A program made the translations under genes and the position numbers. The notes under the pieces were generated by a model that did no database searches, was not told the DNA's origin, and saw only the letters and a list, made by a program, of their open reading frames with translations. A DNA stretch of 64,000 nt from contig JAHBNG010000078.1 in assembly GCA_019217005.1 (NCBI GenBank), forward strand, positions 1-64,000. Reading direction: 5' to 3'. Below, in pieces: positions 1 to 9,298 of the stretch (position 1 is its first letter; each line of letters starts with the position of its first letter). This stretch comes from Chloroflexi bacterium TSY (GTDB lineage Bacteria > Chloroflexota > Anaerolineae > Caldilineales > Caldilineaceae).

Positions 1-322
1 CGACAGCGGACAAAGGGAGAATCAGGGTGGCAAACCGCCAGCATCAGGGATCGGCCCACATGAGTATGAACCCGTTATCCAATATGGCCGTTCGCGTCGC
101 ATCCGGATTCGCGTCACGCTCGAAGATGTTACCTATAAAAATATTCCCCTCTTAGCACGCTTCATTGATCCATATGGCCGTATCTATTCGCGGCGCAAAA
201 CAGGCGTTAGCGCCAAGATCCAGCGGCGGGTGGTCAGAGAAATCAAGCGGGCGCGTCATTTGGCGTTGCTCCCGTACACCGGTGACCATACACGTATGAG
301 TAGACTTAAGCGACGGCGATAG
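1..322 (+). CDS. rpsR: Ribosomal protein bS18, 3' part
   Basis: An open frame runs from position 2 to the TAG at 320-322 and gives 106 residues of small-subunit protein bS18, which binds 16S rRNA next to bS6 in the 30S platform. The sequence shows the family core: 'TYKNIPLLARFI', 'GRIYSRRKTGVSAK', then 'QRRVVREIKRARHLALLPY' and a basic tail. About 45 residues precede the core and look like a Gly/Pro-rich, then basic, N-terminal extension. The true start lies upstream of the window. The parvulin gene begins 17 bp downstream on the same strand, so the two may be co-transcribed. The family assignment is firm; the length of the extension is not known. Confidence 0.93.
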   Translation, partial: DSGQRENQGGKPPASGIGPHEYEPVIQYGRSRRIRIRVTLEDVTYKNIPLLARFIDPYGRIYSRRKTGVSAKIQRRVVREIKRARHLALLPYTGDHTRMSRLKRRR

Positions 323-339
323 TGATCTGGAGCAAATAG

Positions 340-1779
340 ATGGCCAAAAAAAAGCAAAAGCAGCAAGTAGAAGAACAACGTGAACTTACTCGGAAGGAAG
401 TGCGTCTGCGCGCACGGGATCGCGAACGCAATCGCAAGCTCTTTCTAGGCGTCGGTGTCGCATTGGGTCTGGCACTGCTCTTTATTATTGTTGGCGCAAT
501 CATGGAGTTTGCCGTCAAGCCAAATTCGGCTGTGGCGACAGTTGGTGAAGATAAAATTATCACGAGAGAATTTCGTCGTCGCGTTCTACTCCAGCAAAAC
601 CGGCTGCTAGAGCAACTTGGGCAGTTGCGGCGTTTTGAACAGCAATTTGGCGGCGGTGGTTTTTTCGCTCAACAGATCAGCCAAATTGAAAGTACGTTGG
701 CAAGTCCTCTCACCTTAGGCATCCAAGTCTTAGATCAGATGATCGATGAAAAAGTCATCCTCCGAGAAGCAGCCGATCGCGGCATTGAGGTGAGTGATGA
801 TGAAGTAAACGAGACACTTCGTGAAGAGATTGCAGCCCGGTTTGGCTATGTGACAGAAACACAGGCGACAGAGACAGCGGAAGCCAATGTAAACGCAACG
901 GCTACGGCCACGGCGTGGACCCCAACGGCCACACCAACCGTTGACATCAGCTCGACGATTACGGCAACTGTGACACCTCTTCCGACTGCTACGCCCCTAC
1001 CAATTTTGTCCGATACAGATTATGACGAGCGGTTAGACGAACGTTCTGACCAATTACAAAATATTGCAGGGCTGTCGATTGATCAATATCGAGCGATCAT
1101 TCGTACCCAATTACTCAACGAGAAATTAGCCGAAGTCATTGGCGATGAAGAGGTCTCGGCAACCGAAGAACAGGTCAATGCTCGCCACATTTTGCTGCGT
1201 CCGCGCGACCCAACGCCGACACCTACAGACGTTCCAGAGGGAGGGGACACACCTGTACCAACACCGGCTCCAACGGAATTGCCAGAAGATGCGCCCACGC
1301 CAACTCCAACAGACGGACCACGCACCCGCGAAGAGACATTGACAGAGATTCTGGATTTGCGTAACCGTATTGTGGAGGATGGTGAAGATTTCGCAGTGAT
1401 CGCTGCGGATTACAGTGACGATGCAAGCAACGCCGCCAGTGGTGGCGATTTAGGTTGGTTTGGCTCAGGACGAATGGTGCCAGAATTCGAAGAAGCCGCT
1501 TTTTCGCTCGAGATAGGGGAAGTTAGCGAACCAATTTCTACAACGTTTGGATACCATCTGATCGAAGTGCTTGAAAAAGATAGCGAACGCCCCAAAGAAG
1601 AATCAGCTTTAGAACAAGAACGCCGGCAAGCCTACCAAGACTGGCTGCGTAGTAGCGTAGAAGGCTTGGAAATCGATCGTCCAGATGATTTGGAATCTCT
1701 CTTACCCGGCAGCATCCGGCGAGCAGCCAATCGTCCACAGGGACCAGTACAAGTGCCTGCTGGTGGACACGGGGGGTAA
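340..1779 (+). CDS. Membrane-anchored parvulin-type peptidyl-prolyl isomerase (SurA/PrsA-like)
   Basis: A 479-residue foldase for proteins outside the membrane. A Lys/Arg-rich cytoplasmic start is followed by one membrane helix at about residues 35-58, a SurA-N-like helical region (about 65-280) and a PpiC/rotamase domain (about 282-425) with the landmarks 'NARHILL', '[11 protein letters not shown]', '[21 protein letters not shown]' in two parts, and '[10 protein letters not shown]'. Two Thr/Pro-rich low-complexity linkers break the usual layout: one at about 184-224 inside the helical region, and one at about 290-327 inserted directly after the first parvulin strand. The start ATG lies 17 bp after rpsR. 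No partner gene is next to it. The PPIase family call is secure; substrates are unknown. Confidence 0.9.
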   Translation: MAKKKQKQQVEEQRELTRKEVRLRARDRERNRKLFLGVGVALGLALLFIIVGAIMEFAVKPNSAVATVGEDKIITREFRRRVLLQQNRLLEQLGQLRRFEQQFGGGGFFAQQISQIESTLASPLTLGIQVLDQMIDEKVILREAADRGIEVSDDEVNETLREEIAARFGYVTETQATETAEANVNATATATAWTPTATPTVDISSTITATVTPLPTATPLPILSDTDYDERLDERSDQLQNIAGLSIDQYRAIIRTQLLNEKLAEVIGDEEVSATEEQVNARHILLRPRDPTPTPTDVPEGGDTPVPTPAPTELPEDAPTPTPTDGPRTREETLTEILDLRNRIVEDGEDFAVIAADYSDDASNAASGGDLGWFGSGRMVPEFEEAAFSLEIGEVSEPISTTFGYHLIEVLEKDSERPKEESALEQERRQAYQDWLRSSVEGLEIDRPDDLESLLPGSIRRAANRPQGPVQVPAGGHGG

Positions 1780-1802
1780 GAACAGCAAACAAAATATGAC
1801 TT

Positions 1803-2753
1803 AGGCTCATGAATGAAAATAGGTGAAATGGGAGTCAATGAGAGAGCGAAGAAAGGAGTCATTGACGAATTTGAGATTGTGAGTCCATTCAAAGATGGCA
1901 ACATATTGGGCAAGATAACGTTTATGAACACCCCGAAAGGGACGCAGAAAATTGCGTAGACCAGTCCAAATGCCTTCCATGGTGTTGCAGTGAACTTCCG
2001 AATGCCGTCGCCATCATCATCGCGAGCCCATTCGTACCGGGAGTGACAAACAGTGGCATGAGAGCGACCAGTCTCCGCAATGGGATTGTAGGCGTTGCAC
2101 TCGTCGGTATAGAGAGTGGTGCCAGGGAGAGCAAGCAACAACTAAAGGAACAATGGTTGCTTGTTGTGTGTCACAGACCGTGAACTGGACTTGGCCAGAG
2201 GTTCGTCCCACAACGCCCAGAATCGGTGGTCGGTCGTTCTCCATCGTCCCTCGTCCACGGCGCTTGTTGGCTCGAGGTCTGGGCGGGTCATCTGGATCGG
2301 GATGGTAATCGCCTTTCTCTCCTGCATTCTGGTACAGTTCATCGGCTTCAGCTACAGAATCGCGAAAAAGGGGGAAGCGGCTGCGGCTTGGAGCAACGCC
2401 GTATTCTGGATCCGATGGCGACGCTCCAACAACGTACTATAGTTCAGAGACAGTTCCTCTGATAGATGCAGCGTTGGTGTCCCTTGAATGATGCCTCGCA
2501 TCACTAAGACTATCGTCACACAATTGTAATGCGTTCCAGACCAGACTGTATTCGTAAAGGCATCGTATACTTTGCCGCATTCTCGGCATCTGTACTTATT
2601 CACCGGGGCTCGCTCTCGACTGTGAGGCGCTTGCCCTTCTGGCAATCTATGTCCATCTGGACATTGCATCCCTTCTGGATGCAAGATCTCTAACAATCTC
2701 TCATAACAGCCTTCTTCGCTCATCAGTTCTTGGATCGGATATCGCATTTTCAT
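1803..2753 (-). pseudogene. IS1595-family transposase, frameshifted
   Basis: Reading the minus strand from ATG 2753, the first segment (to 2352) carries the N-terminal zinc-ribbon (C-P-D-G-H ... 'YRCRECGKVYDAFTNT'). The reading then moves to a second frame (around 2345-2150) with the DDE-domain piece that includes 'NDRPPILGVVGR', and to a third (2141 to about 1850) with 'YTDECNAYN', 'HATVCHS' and 'EWARDDDGDGI'. These are standard landmarks of the ISXO2/IS1595 transposase, in the right order but in three frames, so no complete protein can be made. The C-terminal third is also poorly conserved and runs out through the left inverted repeat. Confidence 0.85.
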
Positions 2754-2833
2754 GGCTCTTTTTCTCTTTTCTTTTTTCTCATTGACCTCTTTCCCTATTT
2801 TACATACTTTCCACCTACTTTCATATATGAGCC
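1803..2833. mobile_element. IS1595-family insertion sequence, decayed
   Basis: Imperfect terminal inverted repeats begin AGGCTCAT on the left and end ATGAGCC on the right, with further matching in 'ATGAAAATAGGTG' versus 'ATGAAAGTAGGTG'. The 8-bp direct repeat TATGACTT flanks both ends (1795-1802 and 2834-2841), the duplication size known for IS1595 elements. The single transposase gene inside, on the minus strand, is broken by frameshifts. Confidence 0.85.
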
Positions 2834-3081
2834 TATGACTTAATACACAGTAGATAAACATGCGGTGAGCCAACACAACAGGGGATGAAAAATGTGTTAA
2901 AGTGTGGTGGCAGCCGCCGAACAGAAATCGGGAAAGGTCCGTGGTCAAGTAAAGAACGCTCAGTAGCTAGATTGGTGTACACCGACGCACCACGGGATGT
3001 GGACGTTCCTCGGGACGAAACACGCAGGGCAGACTGTGCTCACAATCGGGTACACATAAGCGGCTGCGAAAGGAAAGGAAG

Positions 3082-4287
3082 ATGGAAGTGATGTTTCCGA
3101 AGTGCAGCGGCCTGGATGTTCACAAGCGGATGGTAGTGGCGTGTGTGGTAGATGAATCAGGGAGGATGGAGCAGGTGCGCAAGCGATTTGGGACAACGAC
3201 GGTCGAGTTGGAGGGGTTGAGGTCGTGGCTGTCGTCGTATGGGATCACGCATGTGGCGATGGAGAGTACGGGAGTGTATTGGAAACCGATCTACAATGTG
3301 TTGCATGAGCATTTTGAGGTCTGGATTGTGAATGCCCGCCATCTGGCACAGGTGCCTGGTCGCAAGACGGATGAGAGCGATGCGGCCTGGATCACGAAAC
3401 TGATGAGTTATGGACTGCTGGAGCGCAGTTTCATTCCAGATGTGGAGCAAAGGGACTTGCGAGACCTGACGCGCTATCGGACGCGTCTCTTGCAAGAGAA
3501 GAGTGCGGCAGTCAATCGCCTGCATAAGGTGTTGGAAGATGCCAACGTCAAGTTGGGATCGGTGGTCACGAGCATCCAAGGTGTATCGGCACGCCAGATG
3601 ATCGAGGCCCTGATTGCAGATGAGATGGACCCAGAAGCCATGGCTGACTTGGCACAAAAGCGGCTGCGGGCCAAGATTCCCCAGTTGGTTGATGCGTTGA
3701 CGGGACTGGTCCGTCCTCATCATCGTTTTATGCTGCAAGAAGTTCTGCATCATCTCGATCACCTGAATGTACGCATTGATGCCCTCAATCAACAGATTGG
3801 GGTCCTCATGGCTCCGCATGCTGACCTCATCGCACGCCTAGATGCCATTCCCGGTGTGGGGCGAGTCGTCGCCGAGATAATTCTGGCGGAGATCGGTCCC
3901 TCGGTCGAAAGCTGGCCCTCAGCTAAGAAACTGGCCTCCTGGGCTTGTGTCTGTCCTGGCAACAACGAATCGGCGGGCAAACGCAAGAGTGGTCGCCGAC
4001 GAAAGGCCAGAAATGGTTAGTCACCGCCCTCCTCTCGCACCAAGGACACCTATCTCGCCGCACAGTTCCACCGTCTCAAGGCACGACGCGGAGCCAAGCG
4101 GGCAGCTATTGCCGTGGCCCATTCCATCTTGACCATCGTCTATCATCTCATCGACAAGCCCGATGCCGTCTTTGAAGAACTCGGCGGCGACTTCTTTCTC
4201 AAACGACGCAAGGAGCATGCACAAGCCGGCGCACTCAAAACCCTCGAGTCCCTCGGCTTCAAGGTTTTCTTGGCACCGACCGCCTAA
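3082..4287 (+). pseudogene. IS110-family transposase, disrupted
   Basis: The N-terminal 312 codons show the DEDD RuvC-like domain ('GLDVHKRMVVA', 'AMESTGVYWKPIY', 'GRKTDESDAAWI') and the transposase-20 domain ('LDAIPGVGRVVAEIILAEIG', 'CVCPGNNESAGK' with the Ser region). A TAG stands at 4018-4020. Around 3995-4045 the family sequence jumps to another frame ('KWLVTALL') and back ('SRTKDTYLAAQ'), and about 20 bp that normally encode a short Ala-rich helix are missing. The original frame then continues to the TAA at 4285-4287. A small internal deletion is the simplest explanation. IS110 elements lack clear inverted repeats, and none were found here. Confidence 0.85.
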
Positions 4288-4427
4288 GTACGGTGCTCAC
4301 TACAACTGATTTGCGTTGGGCACAGGCAACGACGCCACCCACTCTGGCGGGTCAACTTGGACCCGCTTCTTATTCAACGCGGCCTTTAACCCCTCTCTCT
4401 CTTCTCTTGCTGCCCTTTTTTTCAGGG

Positions 4428-4660
4428 CAGACCGCAATGCGGAGTCGCCATGCATGGCGCAGCATTCTCTAAAGCGTAGCGGCGGCGTTAGAGATTACAC
4501 GCAGTAGGATTTCTCAGAGGTAGAGCGTTCAAATGGCGAAAAAAGACGCAGTAGAGAATCTCGGACCATTTGGCCCGCTCGAGTCTGTTTTGACTGAGAA
4601 ATGCAGGATTATGTCTACTGCGTGTAATAGAGAACGCCTTCTCTTCATTGCGGTCTACTG
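4428..4660. repeat. Composite palindromic repeat
   Basis: This gene-free stretch holds two nested inverted repeats. The outer arms are CAGACCGCAATG (4428-4439) and its near complement ending CGGTCTACTG (4646-4660). The inner arms are TTAGAGATTACACGCAGTAG (4488-4507) and CTACTGCGTGTAATAGAGAA (4615-4634). It resembles a MITE or a MITE within a MITE. No protein can be supported here, and 4300-4427 shows nothing recognisable. Confidence 0.6.
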
Positions 4661-4703
4661 ATGCATGGAGACGTTGCCGTTTAAGGTGACGTCTTTTTAT
4701 TGG

Positions 4704-4781
4704 GAGTGTGTCCCAAAGTGCGTAAATGCAGCGGTTCTCTGACTGAACAGCGTTCATTTACACACTCTGTGGTGCACACTC
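4704..4781. repeat. IS256-like short palindromic element (MITE-3, copy 1)
   Basis: A 78-bp inverted repeat with ends GAGTGTGTCCCAAAGTGCGT and, on the other side, ACACTCTGTGGTGCACACTC. The same ends recur at 7838/9279, 10486, 20228, 51284 and 55986. The end sequence (CCCAAAGTGTGTAAAT type) looks like IS256-family terminal repeats. Flanks TTTTATTG and TTTTATTT are nearly an 8-bp duplication. Confidence 0.65.
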
Positions 4782-4823
4782 TTTTATTTGTGGCATAAAA
4801 TTGCCGGCTTTTCCAAAGCCAAT

Positions 4824-5702
4824 TCAAGAAGTCATTTGCCATTCAAAAAGTGCCGCAGCAACCCAAGTTGGTGGCGGAGCACCATATAGCCCACTTGCAT
4901 CGGTGTAGGTCAAATCGCAGATGGCTCCATTCATCGGGCCACGGAGATAACGAAAGACCTGACCCGCGTCGCGCGCGTCACTCTTGGCTTCCACACAATG
5001 TTGGTTATAGCCCCAATAGTCTCCCTGTTCGAGAAGCGCTATCCCTTCTTCCAATGTTTTCTGTGCAAGATCTAATCCGCCTTCTACTGGCATGAGGGCT
5101 TCGCTTAGAGGTGTTCCATACCCAATTCCATGATGAAAAGCATCGGCTGTGGAGACGATGACAGCATCTTCAGCTATCTTGGCTACGTGATCGATTCCGG
5201 GCAAGATTTCCGGTTTACCACCCGCCAAATAGGGATACCGTTCAATTACTTCTGGTCCCCGGACACCGCGTCGCTTGGTCTCCGCCTTCCAAAAATGGCG
5301 CCAACTGATCAAGGCATGATCATGTCGCCATTCTTGACGCTCTCCTTCAATCCCTGGTCCTTGAATGCCCCAATACTTTTCCTGCGTTACATCGGCACCA
5401 TTGGCGACGCGAATCCGTGCCTCTTCCATCTCATCATTAAACGCATGGAGGACACTGATCACCAGGACACGATCAGCCCTGCTATCGAGACAGGCATGAA
5501 CAGCAGCAGCAATCTGGTGGCCGCAATCTTGTACGCCCGCATGGGGAAAGACCAAAACACCCCTCTCGGTTAGCGTATCAGAGAAATCCCACTGACGCGC
5601 TTCTTCCAGCAAACGGTGCGTCCCCTCTTCTCCAAGCGCAGCATGTTCTCGGGCATAGAGTTCATGGATTTCTTTTTTTAGTTTTGCACGATCGAGTTTC
5701 AT
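4824..5702 (-). CDS. Memo-like / extradiol-dioxygenase-fold protein of unknown function
   Basis: A 292-residue protein. The start chosen is the ATG at 5702 because GGAGGAG lies 8 bases before it; an earlier in-frame start would add 25 unrelated residues. Segments 'GVLVFPHAGVQDCGHQIAAA', 'RVLVISVLHAF', 'HDHALISW' and 'VSTADAFHHGIGYG' are reminiscent of the MEMO/class III dioxygenase fold, where such His residues line a metal site. It follows an enolase-superfamily dehydratase by 17 bp and a Mug glycosylase before that, so it is probably the last gene of a three-gene minus-strand operon and might act on the dehydratase product. The function is not recognised; only the fold-level similarity is suggested. 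Confidence 0.5.
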   Translation of the reverse strand: MKLDRAKLKKEIHELYAREHAALGEEGTHRLLEEARQWDFSDTLTERGVLVFPHAGVQDCGHQIAAAVHACLDSRADRVLVISVLHAFNDEMEEARIRVANGADVTQEKYWGIQGPGIEGERQEWRHDHALISWRHFWKAETKRRGVRGPEVIERYPYLAGGKPEILPGIDHVAKIAEDAVIVSTADAFHHGIGYGTPLSEALMPVEGGLDLAQKTLEEGIALLEQGDYWGYNQHCVEAKSDARDAGQVFRYLRGPMNGAICDLTYTDASGLYGAPPPTWVAAALFEWQMTS

Positions 5703-5719
5703 GAAATATTCTCCTCCCA

Positions 5720-6854
5720 TCATATAACCGCAATCCGCTTCTTTTCCAAATATGCCCGGTCCCATTCTGCTCCCCACCCCGGAGTGGTGGGTGGCTGAAC
5801 AAATCCATTGTCAGGCAAGGGTGGGTTGAGCAGACCAATTTCTTTCCCCAGCTCGTCTCGGCTACCACCAGGGAAATATTCATAATACGTTGTATTGGCC
5901 AAAGCACAAACAAGATGCGCATGAACCAATCCAAAGAGCCCCCCCGGACCATTCGATCCGAGCACGGTGCATTTCGGCAAGATGAGCCAATTTGAGAATG
6001 GCCGTCGTACCCAAACGCGCATTGGCGCGTATCCAGCTCGTCGCTCCACGAATAAGCCAAAGGGCACTCAGTTCCAGATCGTGCATAAGCGACTCTGGAG
6101 CCAAGATAGGTATGCTGAGCATTGTGCAGAGTTTCTGCAATCCAATCTGATCTCGATCTGGCAATGGCTCTTCGAACCAACCAAAACGCAATTCTTCCAG
6201 CACCCGACCGACTCGAATTGCTTCTTCAAGCGTGTAGCGACAGCCAGCGGCGTCATGAAGCAAATCAATATCGGGGCCAACAGTCTTGCGCATGGCTTCA
6301 AACCACTTGATATTCGTCTCCGCTCGATGCGCAAAGTGATCTTTCACAGAGAGGAATCCCGCCGCCACCGCCGATTGTGCATCTTCAATACATTCTTCGA
6401 TGGTCTTGCCACCAAAGTTGTAATAAGCAGGACATCGTTCGCGCGACCGACCGATCAACGCATAGACAGGCAATCCAGCCACTTTCCCTGCCATATCCCA
6501 AAGGCAGTTATCGAACGCCCCAAACCAACCGGGTCGAGTAAACATACCGCGCGTGGCTGCATGTAGCTTATGAAAGAGCCGTTCCCGATCAAATGGATCT
6601 TCGCCGGTCGCCAGAATGCGTAGTTGGGCCAAATCTTCAGCACGCATGGTAGGATAGCGAGCATCGCCCACAGTGCAAATGCCCTCAACGCCCTCATCTG
6701 TTTTAACATGCAAGAGGTGAACCTGTTCAAGTGACTGGTCACCTCCTTGCCGCAACCAACGGGGAGACGTTCCATCGTCTTCCTCAACTAAATTAAACGG
6801 AACCGTATTGCTTGGAAGCTCGAAGACCGAGACGAATATGTTATCAATTTTCAT
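5720..6854 (-). pseudogene. Enolase-superfamily (mandelate racemase/sugar acid dehydratase-like) gene, frameshifted
   Basis: The first frame (from ATG 6854) has the N-terminal capping domain and barrel: 'GMFTRPGWFGAFDNCLWDMA', 'YYNFGGKT', 'SVKDHF' with a barrel Lys, and metal-ligand positions in 'LLHDAAG', 'GWFEEPLP' and 'ILAPES'. Near 5952-5957 the frame slips by one base. The second frame continues the family sequence ('NGPGGLFGLVHAHL', 'YYEYFPGGSRDELGKEIGL') to the TGA at 5720. The whole would be about 378 residues, the normal length. The ATG overlaps the mug stop as ATGA. Such enzymes dehydrate or cycloisomerise acid sugars; the substrate is not assignable. It may be a real pseudogene or a one-base sequence error. 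Confidence 0.75.
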
Positions 6855-7444
6855 AAATTTTGTATTGTTTCCTCCCCGTTCTGGCTTGCCCTGCCAATGG
6901 CACTATGTAGCTCACCATAAGCCCGCGCCAGATCAGGCAATTGATAGTGGGCATTGAGACCGCTTGGATTGGGCAAGACCCAAATTGCTGTTTTGCCAAT
7001 CATCTCTGGTTGTTTACCCATGACGGCTTCGCGGCGCCTAAACGCTTTGCGATAGGCACCAATGCCCAAAATGGTCAGGATCTGCGGTTGATAATGTAAA
7101 ACCCGCTCACTGAGTCGTTTTCCCCCATCAATAAAATCCTGAGTCGAAACATCTTTTTCACCGACAGTCGCCAATTCAAACACATTCGTCAGTCCCAACC
7201 CATAATCAAGCAGTAATCGATCTTCGGCTGGAGAAAGTAAGCGCGGCGTGAGACCTGCTGCGTATAATGCAGGCCAAAAACGATTTCCAGGCCGCGCAAA
7301 GTGATGCCCAACTACAGCAGAATAGACACTGGGATTAATACCACAAAAGAGCACCCTCAGCCCCATTGCAATAATATCTGGTACAGTTGCCCCCTCCGCA
7401 TCACGCAGCTCCTGCTTTGTTGGTTTAGGAAGAATCTTAGCCAT
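6851..7444 (-). CDS. mug: G/U mismatch-specific uracil/thymine DNA glycosylase
   Basis: 197 residues of the Mug/TDG family, which removes uracil, ethenocytosine or thymine opposite G as the first step of base-excision repair. The catalytic motif 'LFCGINPS' with its Asn, 'HFARPGNRFWP' and the DNA-intercalation motif region 'LPNPSGLNAHY' are all present. The length agrees with family members of about 170-200 residues. It begins the minus-strand operon that continues with the enolase-superfamily gene (4-bp ATGA overlap), an association with no obvious functional logic. Confidence 0.9.
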   Translation of the reverse strand: MAKILPKPTKQELRDAEGATVPDIIAMGLRVLFCGINPSVYSAVVGHHFARPGNRFWPALYAAGLTPRLLSPAEDRLLLDYGLGLTNVFELATVGEKDVSTQDFIDGGKRLSERVLHYQPQILTILGIGAYRKAFRRREAVMGKQPEMIGKTAIWVLPNPSGLNAHYQLPDLARAYGELHSAIGRASQNGEETIQNL

Positions 7445-7550
7445 AAATCACCAGTCGAATCCTTTTCTTTTTTCATCTTTCCTCAGCCTCAGCCCTCCCC
7501 ATCATAGCGCTTTTTAAAAGGTTCCGCAAAGCAGCCCAACTCAATAGACT

Positions 7551-7765
7551 CAGTAGATCCAAATTTGGCGTTTTTGACTATTTTCAGTCGGGAGAGAAGG
7601 GATTTTGGGGCCATTTTTTCAGATCTCAGTTGCCAAAAACAGCCAATTTCATATCTAGAAATCGCTTAAATTTTACGTAAATGCTAGGTATTGACTGGCA
7701 AATACGTATTTATGTCAACTAATTAGCCCAAATTCTCTCTCTAAACCTGAAATTTGGATCTACTG
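7551..7765 (+). repeat. 215-bp MITE (MITE-2, copy 1)
   Basis: Terminal inverted repeats CAGTAGATCCAAATTT / AAATTTGGATCTACTG bound exactly 215 bp, flanked by the 5-bp direct repeat AGACT (7546-7550 and 7766-7770). It is nearly identical to the copy at 29170 and to the inverted copy at 54570. No coding capacity. Other copies: 19666, 29170, 54570. Confidence 0.9.
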
Positions 7766-7878
7766 AGACTGTTGTCTCTTCGTTCGATCGCTTGTTATAA
7801 TGGCGATGATCGACTCCGGAGCCCCCTGAAATAGAGACAGTGTGTCCCAAAGCGTGTAAGGCTAAACCAAAAAAATAA

Positions 7879-8993
7879 TTATACGCGAACGAGAGAATGG
7901 AGAGGGGGAATAAGGACAAACCATTTTTCTAAACCAGGTAAACGTTGGAAGCGTTGTGCCAAACGGTCCATCTCTTTCTGAGTGAGTTTGACGCCGGTCT
8001 CATAAAGAGTGGAATTCAGGTGAACGAAGGGTTGTAGTTGGTTAAAGCGAAAAGAACGGGCAAAATTGAGAACGGTCTCAAGAGAATCGAGAAGAGAACC
8101 GTTCCAGTGTTTTTCAAGATGGCCCCAAACCCGTTCGATGGGGTTGTATTTACTGTGATAAGGAGGGTAGCAGGCGAGCTGAATAGAGAGACGATACATA
8201 AACTGAGTCCGACGGGTATGATTTTCGGGACCATTGTCCTGATTGATCACGAGGGTCTTGACGTGAGGAAAGTGTTCACGTACGCTTTCCCAAAAATCAA
8301 TCAGGCAGTCGACAATACAGTCACTCGTCACTTTCGACTGAGTCAAGTAAAGAAAGAGTTCCTTGGTTGAAGGGAGGTAAATGCCAAAAGGTGACTTTCT
8401 CGGTCTTCTTATCTTGAAAGTCATGATCGAGCGCTTTGACAACCACTCGACTTATCCCTTCTCTCGAGAAACGGTCAAGTAAAATCGTCGCTTTGGCATC
8501 CCAAGAGGCGCAGAACCGTCTCGTCTGCATCCGCTTCTTGATTGATCTGATGAATTCTATCAAAGATCGCATCGGTCTCTGGGATCTTTTTCACTGGTTG
8601 ACTTTTTTTGACCCGGTTTGAGCCATAGCCTAACTCATTGAGCTTCAAGCGGATGGCCTCTTCGCCAGGCAATTCCTCATCTGTGTATCCTTTCTGCTCG
8701 ATGAGCTGGGTACGCATTTCGGCGGCGGTTAGTCGAGTGTACAATTGGGGGGGTCGAAAGGTGGGATCGGTCTGGCTGAATTGATCGGCGATTTCAACCA
8801 TATCGGCCAGTAAAGTGGGGATATGGTCTTCGGCTATCGTCGCCCGATTCCAGCCCAACTCTCGTTCTGCTTTCGTCGGACTCCCTTCGCATATCGTTTT
8901 GACCGTTTGGGCCATGAAGTGCCTTCTTTCGTATCCACTTAACATGGCCTTCGTCTCTTTCAAGACTTCAACCATTTCTGGCGAGATTGTCAT
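7879..8993 (-). pseudogene. ISAzo13-family (Rhodopirellula-type DDE) transposase, frameshifted
   Basis: From ATG 8993 the first frame gives an N-terminal helix-turn-helix region ('YERRHFMAQTVKTICEG', 'AERELGWNRATIAE'). The second frame (about 8570-8400) gives the first catalytic Asp region ('WDAKATILLDRFSREGISR') and the third (8442-7879) the rest: 'LVINQDNGPENHTRRTQFM', 'YPPYHSKYNPIERVWGHLE' and 'LPGLEKWFV'. These motifs are typical of ISAzo13 transposases and appear in the correct order, but at least two frameshifts separate them. Confidence 0.8.
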
Positions 8994-9033
8994 TTTTGCT
9001 CCTTTTGGAGAGCTAGTTTAACACCTTCTCGCG

Positions 9034-9188
9034 GGGGTGGTTCATTTTAGCTGGATAGATAGGTTTACACTTTTAGAAACAGAAAGAACGTTTATATTCT
9101 CTGATTTCGCCGGTTCTCAGAGAGAAAACGGTCTCATATAGATTTTTATCTATGTATCAAAAGTGTAAACCTAATTTTGAACCACCCC
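9034..9188. repeat. 155-bp MITE (MITE-1, copy 1)
   Basis: Ends GGGGTGGTTCA and TGAACCACCCC, with inner repeat arms AGGTTTACACTTTT / AAAAGTGTAAACCT. An 8-bp duplication TTCTCGCG flanks it (9026-9033 and 9189-9196). It is inserted between the transposase gene and the right inverted repeat of the IS. Other copies lie at 15914 and 43631, each exactly 155 bp with its own 8-bp duplication. Confidence 0.92.
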
Positions 9189-9298
9189 TTCTCGCGTATA
9201 TTTTATTTTTTGGATTGGCCTTAATGAAGATCGCTCAATTAGAGGTCTGCTCTATTTACACACTTTGTGGTACGCACTCAAATAGATAAGGAGAACCC

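Larger units (their letters stand above)
7859..9221. mobile_element. ISAzo13/IS630-superfamily element, decayed
   Basis: Inverted ends AGGCTAAACCAAAAAAATAA (left) and, read from the right, AGGCCAATCCAAAAAATAAA, continuing to a shared TATACGCGA. The flanking dinucleotide is TA on both sides. Inside is one minus-strand transposase gene in several frames and, near the right end, a 155-bp MITE-1. The element is therefore the middle layer of a three-layer nest. Confidence 0.75.
7838..9279. repeat. MITE-3 copy 2, split by an inserted IS
   Basis: The left part (7838-7858, AGTGTGTCCCAAAGCGTG) and right part (9224-9279, ending TTTGTGGTACGCACTC) together make about 77 bp, the size of an intact MITE-3. 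The IS at 7859-9221 sits between them with a TA duplication (7857-7858 and 9222-9223). The right end lies just upstream of the ribosome binding site of the hydrolase gene at 9299. Confidence 0.7.

Noticed and set aside
2885..3091. Short plus-strand frame between IS1595 and IS110
   Set aside because: It spans an element junction, has poor start context and overlaps the IS110 gene start.
4316..4507. 63-codon plus-strand frame
   Set aside because: It runs through a palindromic repeat, has no ribosome binding site and resembles nothing known.
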